Shown here piece after piece: positions 4,708-5,410 of a DNA stretch of 5,410 nt (its first letter is position 1; every line of letters begins with the position of its first letter). This stretch comes from Chloroflexota bacterium. Its GTDB lineage: Bacteria > Chloroflexota > UBA6077. The stretch lies in the NCBI GenBank assembly GCA_021788565.1, contig JAJYKO010000461.1:1-5410 (forward strand). Direction: 5' to 3'. A program made the translations under genes and the position numbers. The notes beneath the pieces were generated by a model. The model searched no databases. It was given only the letters and a program-made list of their open reading frames with translations, and was not told where the DNA came from.

Positions 4708-5410
4708 CGAGGAACGATCTTACGCCCCGTCGGCAGGCGGCGAGCGAGACCGGCGGCGCGCGCCAGCGTCGTCCCCCCTGGACCCAATCGATGCCGCCGG
4801 AGCTGAGCGCCTGGATGTGGATCGCCGAGGATGGCGCGGTGACCGTCTTCACCGGTAAGGTGGAGGTGGGCCAGAACATCCGCACCTCCATTTCCCAGGC
4901 AGTCGCCGAAGAGATGAAGCTGCCGATCGAGAGGATTCGGCTGGTGATGGGTGATACCGAGCTGACTCCATTCGACATGGGCACCTTCGGGAGCATGACG
5001 ACTCCCTACATGACCAGCCATCTCCGGAAGGTCGCCGCAACGGTTCGGGAGATGCTGATCGATCTGGCGGCGAAGCGGTGGAAGGTTGACCGCACCCGAC
5101 TCTCCACCCGAGACGGGAGAGTGGTCGACGGCGGCAAGGGCCGGAGCCTCGGCTATGGCGAGCTGCTGGGAGGACGGGATCTGGAGGGCACGGTCCGGGA
5201 TGATGTGCTTCTGACGCCTCCCGACGAGTGGAAGCTGCTGGACACCCCGGTGCCCAAAGTGGACGGCCGCGCCTTCGTCACTGGAGCGCACCGCTACACC
5301 ACCAACCTGAAGCTCCCGGAGATGGCGTACGGCGCGGTCCTGCGCCCGCCCGCCTTCGGGGCCAGGCTGGTGTCCCTGGACTCAAGCGCGGCGAGGCAGG
5401 GTCGACGCAT
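4704..5410 (+). CDS. Molybdopterin-binding large subunit, xanthine dehydrogenase family (N-terminal part)
   Basis: Catalytic subunit that would bind molybdenum cofactor and hydroxylate an N-heterocycle or aldehyde. Only 235 codons are in the window; members are usually over 700 residues. Molybdopterin-domain sequence comes first, with TGKVEVGQNIRTSISQAVAEE (50-70), RIRLVMGDTELTPFDMGTFG (77-96) and SMTTPYMT (97-104). The a/b hammerhead domain follows: DTPVPKVDGRAFVTGAHRYT (180-199), then LPEMAYGAVLRPPAFGARL (204-222). This order (molybdenum domain before hammerhead) is the permuted layout of isoquinoline 1-oxidoreductase/nicotinate-type large subunits rather than classical xanthine dehydrogenase. 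The ATG at 4704 has GGGAGG (4692-4697) 6 bases upstream and overlaps the small-subunit stop. The first 25 residues are basic and polar with no hydrophobic stretch, so no Tat or Sec signal is visible. Substrate unknown. Confidence 0.93.
   Translation, partial: MTRNDLTPRRQAASETGGARQRRPPWTQSMPPELSAWMWIAEDGAVTVFTGKVEVGQNIRTSISQAVAEEMKLPIERIRLVMGDTELTPFDMGTFGSMTTPYMTSHLRKVAATVREMLIDLAAKRWKVDRTRLSTRDGRVVDGGKGRSLGYGELLGGRDLEGTVRDDVLLTPPDEWKLLDTPVPKVDGRAFVTGAHRYTTNLKLPEMAYGAVLRPPAFGARLVSLDSSAARQGRR

Noticed and set aside
4442..5291. Minus-strand reading frames opposite the molybdenum hydroxylase genes
   Set aside because: They are shadows of the clearly recognisable plus-strand subunits, and their products lack any recognisable motif.

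Overview
The window is GC-rich bacterial DNA with six protein genes, two of them cut by the window edges. Nothing in it identifies the species. The indolepyruvate ferredoxin oxidoreductase, the LUD-domain protein and the aerobic-type molybdenum hydroxylase suggest an environmental bacterium. Short tandem repeats placed inside genes recall poorly cultivated phyla such as Armatimonadota, but that is a guess.

Left part, minus strand (1-3227): an operon-like row read right to left. It has a good sigma70-type promoter (3199-3227), iorA (3162-1189), iorB (1192-506, joined to iorA by an ATGA stop/start overlap), a 173-base spacer with palindromic repeats, and the first 110 codons of a phenylacetate-CoA ligase (paaK, 332-1). 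IorAB interconverts aryl-pyruvates and aryl-acetyl-CoA with ferredoxin as electron partner, and PaaK makes phenylacetyl-CoA from phenylacetate. Together they suit breakdown of aromatic amino acids, or the reverse use of aryl acids as precursors.

Middle (3163-3369): a divergent intergenic region with the iorA promoter and a 9-bp tandem array. It leads to a GTG-started LUD-domain (LutC/YkgG-like) gene at 3370-3987 on the plus strand.

Right part, plus strand (3988-5410): a 234-base non-coding stretch holds a possible promoter and a strong nested inverted repeat at the expected 5' end of the transcript. It precedes a two-gene molybdenum hydroxylase operon: a [2Fe-2S] small subunit (4222-4707) and the start of a molybdopterin-binding large subunit (4704 onward), again joined by ATGA.

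The most unusual signal is a set of degenerate 7-bp tandem arrays lying inside iorA and iorB. They sit at an interdomain linker, at the C-terminus of IorA together with the N-terminus of IorB (spanning the ATGA junction in unbroken 7-bp phase), and at the iorB stop codon, which a repeat unit supplies. The arrays resemble the heptanucleotide STRR repeats known from cyanobacteria, but here they form protein termini and linkers.
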